Source of the DNA: Fulvivirga ligni
Lineage (GTDB): Bacteria; Bacteroidota; Bacteroidia; Cytophagales; Cyclobacteriaceae
Length of the DNA stretch: 64,000 bases
Direction of reading: 5' to 3'
Assembly: GCF_021389935.1 (NCBI RefSeq)
Contig: NZ_CP089979.1
Coordinates: 2,151,001 to 2,215,000 of the forward strand
The notes beneath the pieces were generated by a model. The model was not told the origin of the DNA, made no database searches, and saw nothing but the letters and a program-made list of their open reading frames with translations. Below are positions 63,271 to 64,000 of the stretch, in pieces (the stretch's first letter is position 1; the number at the start of each line of letters is the position of its first letter). The translations under genes and the position numbers were made by a program.

Positions 63271-63635
63271 TAAAAATATTTCTTGTAATTCTCTTCGTCT
63301 TGCCAGAACGCTTTGCATTTCTGAATCTGCTCCTCTTTAAAAGCCTCATCATTCTTTAGCTCTTTCCAATCTCCAAAGCCTAGTTGTTCTGCTAATTTGT
63401 AAAAGCGATCTCCCTGACCGTTCTTTTTATCTTGTACCATTACACTAAGTAAAGGTCTTTTATCCTCATACTCCTCTTCTGAAATTTCATCAAGGATGGT
63501 CCCCAAAAGCTGCTTTTCATGCTTTATGTCAAGGTTGAGACCCAGTTCTGTTGTGTTAATCAATCTTCGGTACGAAATAGGTGCACTATCAGTACGTGCA
63601 AGTTGAATTAGTTTATTTCTTACTCTCGTGTTCAA
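63270..63635 (-). CDS. Hypothetical protein
   Basis: 121 residues, hydrophilic, without signal peptide. An N-terminal helical part (VRNKLIQLARTDSAPISYRRLI) is followed by KRPLLSVMVQDKKNGQGDRFYKLAEQLG and a C-terminal KAFWQDEENYKKYF. This resembles small proteins often found alone in many bacterial genomes, but I do not recognise a named family. The gene stands alone, converging on argJ. Confidence 0.7.
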   Translation of the reverse strand: MNTRVRNKLIQLARTDSAPISYRRLINTTELGLNLDIKHEKQLLGTILDEISEEEYEDKRPLLSVMVQDKKNGQGDRFYKLAEQLGFGDWKELKNDEAFKEEQIQKCKAFWQDEENYKKYF

Positions 63636-63710
63636 ACCTGTATGGATCTTGTTTAGTTAAAATAATAGCCAATTTTAACAAATATTAGAAATTTTAACCA
63701 CTTAGAGCCA

Positions 63711-64000
63711 TTAAATATCATTAGAAACGTTCTGTATCAGGTTATTATGGCCACTTTTAACCATTATTACCTTGGTTGAGGCAGATTTTTTGGTGAGAGA
63801 CTCCATAATTTTCGCTGTTATGATCTTATCGTAAGTGCCCAGATAGATCTTAACAGGCAGATGATATTGATCAATAATCCGAGCTATATTATTCATATTG
63901 AAATTCAGCTTAGAAAAGATCATCCAGGTATAGTACACTCTTTTCCTGTTTTCAATGGTCAGCATCTGAGTTGCAGCAAACTTAACCACCCCCTTGTCTA
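63711..64000 (-). CDS. Alpha/beta-hydrolase-like protein, C-terminal part (partial)
   Basis: The reading frame stays open past the window edge, so only the last ~95 residues are seen; the internal GTG at 63989 is not a convincing start. The segment LPVKIYLGTYDKIIT carries the acidic residue, and VMVKSGHNNLI carries the histidine, in the spacing expected for the end of an alpha/beta hydrolase. The nucleophile region lies outside the window, so activity cannot be judged. Confidence 0.7.
   Translation of the reverse strand, partial: DKGVVKFAATQMLTIENRKRVYYTWMIFSKLNFNMNNIARIIDQYHLPVKIYLGTYDKIITAKIMESLTKKSASTKVIMVKSGHNNLIQNVSNDI

Overview
The window looks like the chromosome of a member of the Bacteroidota, most likely a free-living Cytophagales-type bacterium. 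The evidence is two SusC/SusD outer-membrane uptake loci, a DUF4924 protein, a large one-piece PurL, a TPR histidine kinase, a one-protein hybrid two-component system with an AraC-type output domain, lipoproteins with acidic residues after the lipid cysteine, and repeated TAnnTTTG promoter boxes of the Bacteroidota sigma factor close upstream of genes. Genus cannot be fixed from the sequence alone. Most of the window is ordinary housekeeping sequence; the accessory signals lie around 24.0-25.5 kb and 43.4-47.1 kb.

Layout. 0-8.4 kb: end of a membrane protein, secreted subtilase, Xaa-Pro aminopeptidase, RidA, an A-type Fe-S carrier, methylmalonyl-CoA epimerase with an overlapping antisense small lipoprotein, ThiL, ACP phosphodiesterase and a methyltransferase. 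8.4-13.8 kb: an ethanolamine permease/ammonia-lyase operon (eat-eutB-eutC), a secreted amidohydrolase and a DUF4924 protein. 13.9-18.6 kb: lepA, folD and an OmpA-like envelope protein. 18.8-24.0 kb: first SusC/SusD/lipoprotein operon. 24.0-25.3 kb: a complete IS3-family element with terminal inverted repeats, a 3-bp target duplication and a -1 frameshift signal. 25.37-25.50 kb: an unusual 129-130-nt tRNA-like RNA gene with its own promoter box and terminator. 25.6-32.3 kb: an Lrp/AsnC regulator and the sufBCDSE operon with a MIP18-like protein and a bacilliredoxin. 32.4-38.5 kb: a 58-residue ORF, a Kir-type potassium channel and the second SusC/SusD pair. 38.5-43.0 kb: hldD, queD, lpxB and typA. 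43.4-47.1 kb: four small exported peptides (three in a 195-bp tandem array), a divergent TPR sensor histidine kinase and a C39-peptidase-like protein. 47.1-58.8 kb: metG, a hybrid sensor/AraC regulator, pth, rplY, prs, tRNA-Gln, a DUF4136 lipoprotein and purL. 58.9-63.2 kb: arginine operon argB-argD-argC-argJ. The window ends in a hypothetical gene and a truncated hydrolase.

The most interesting candidate system is at 43.4-47.1 kb. Tandem genes encode tiny lipoproteins with an invariant 15-residue C-terminus, and two copies differ only by synonymous changes. They are transcribed away from a histidine kinase whose TPR sensor domain is predicted to be extracytoplasmic, and a C39-like protein lacking the catalytic cysteine follows the kinase. 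This arrangement suggests a peptide-sensing module, but that function is inference. The second candidate is the tRNA-like gene at 25.4 kb: it keeps the tRNA elbow but has a 60-nt variable region and an anticodon loop without U33, so it is unlikely to be an ordinary elongator tRNA.
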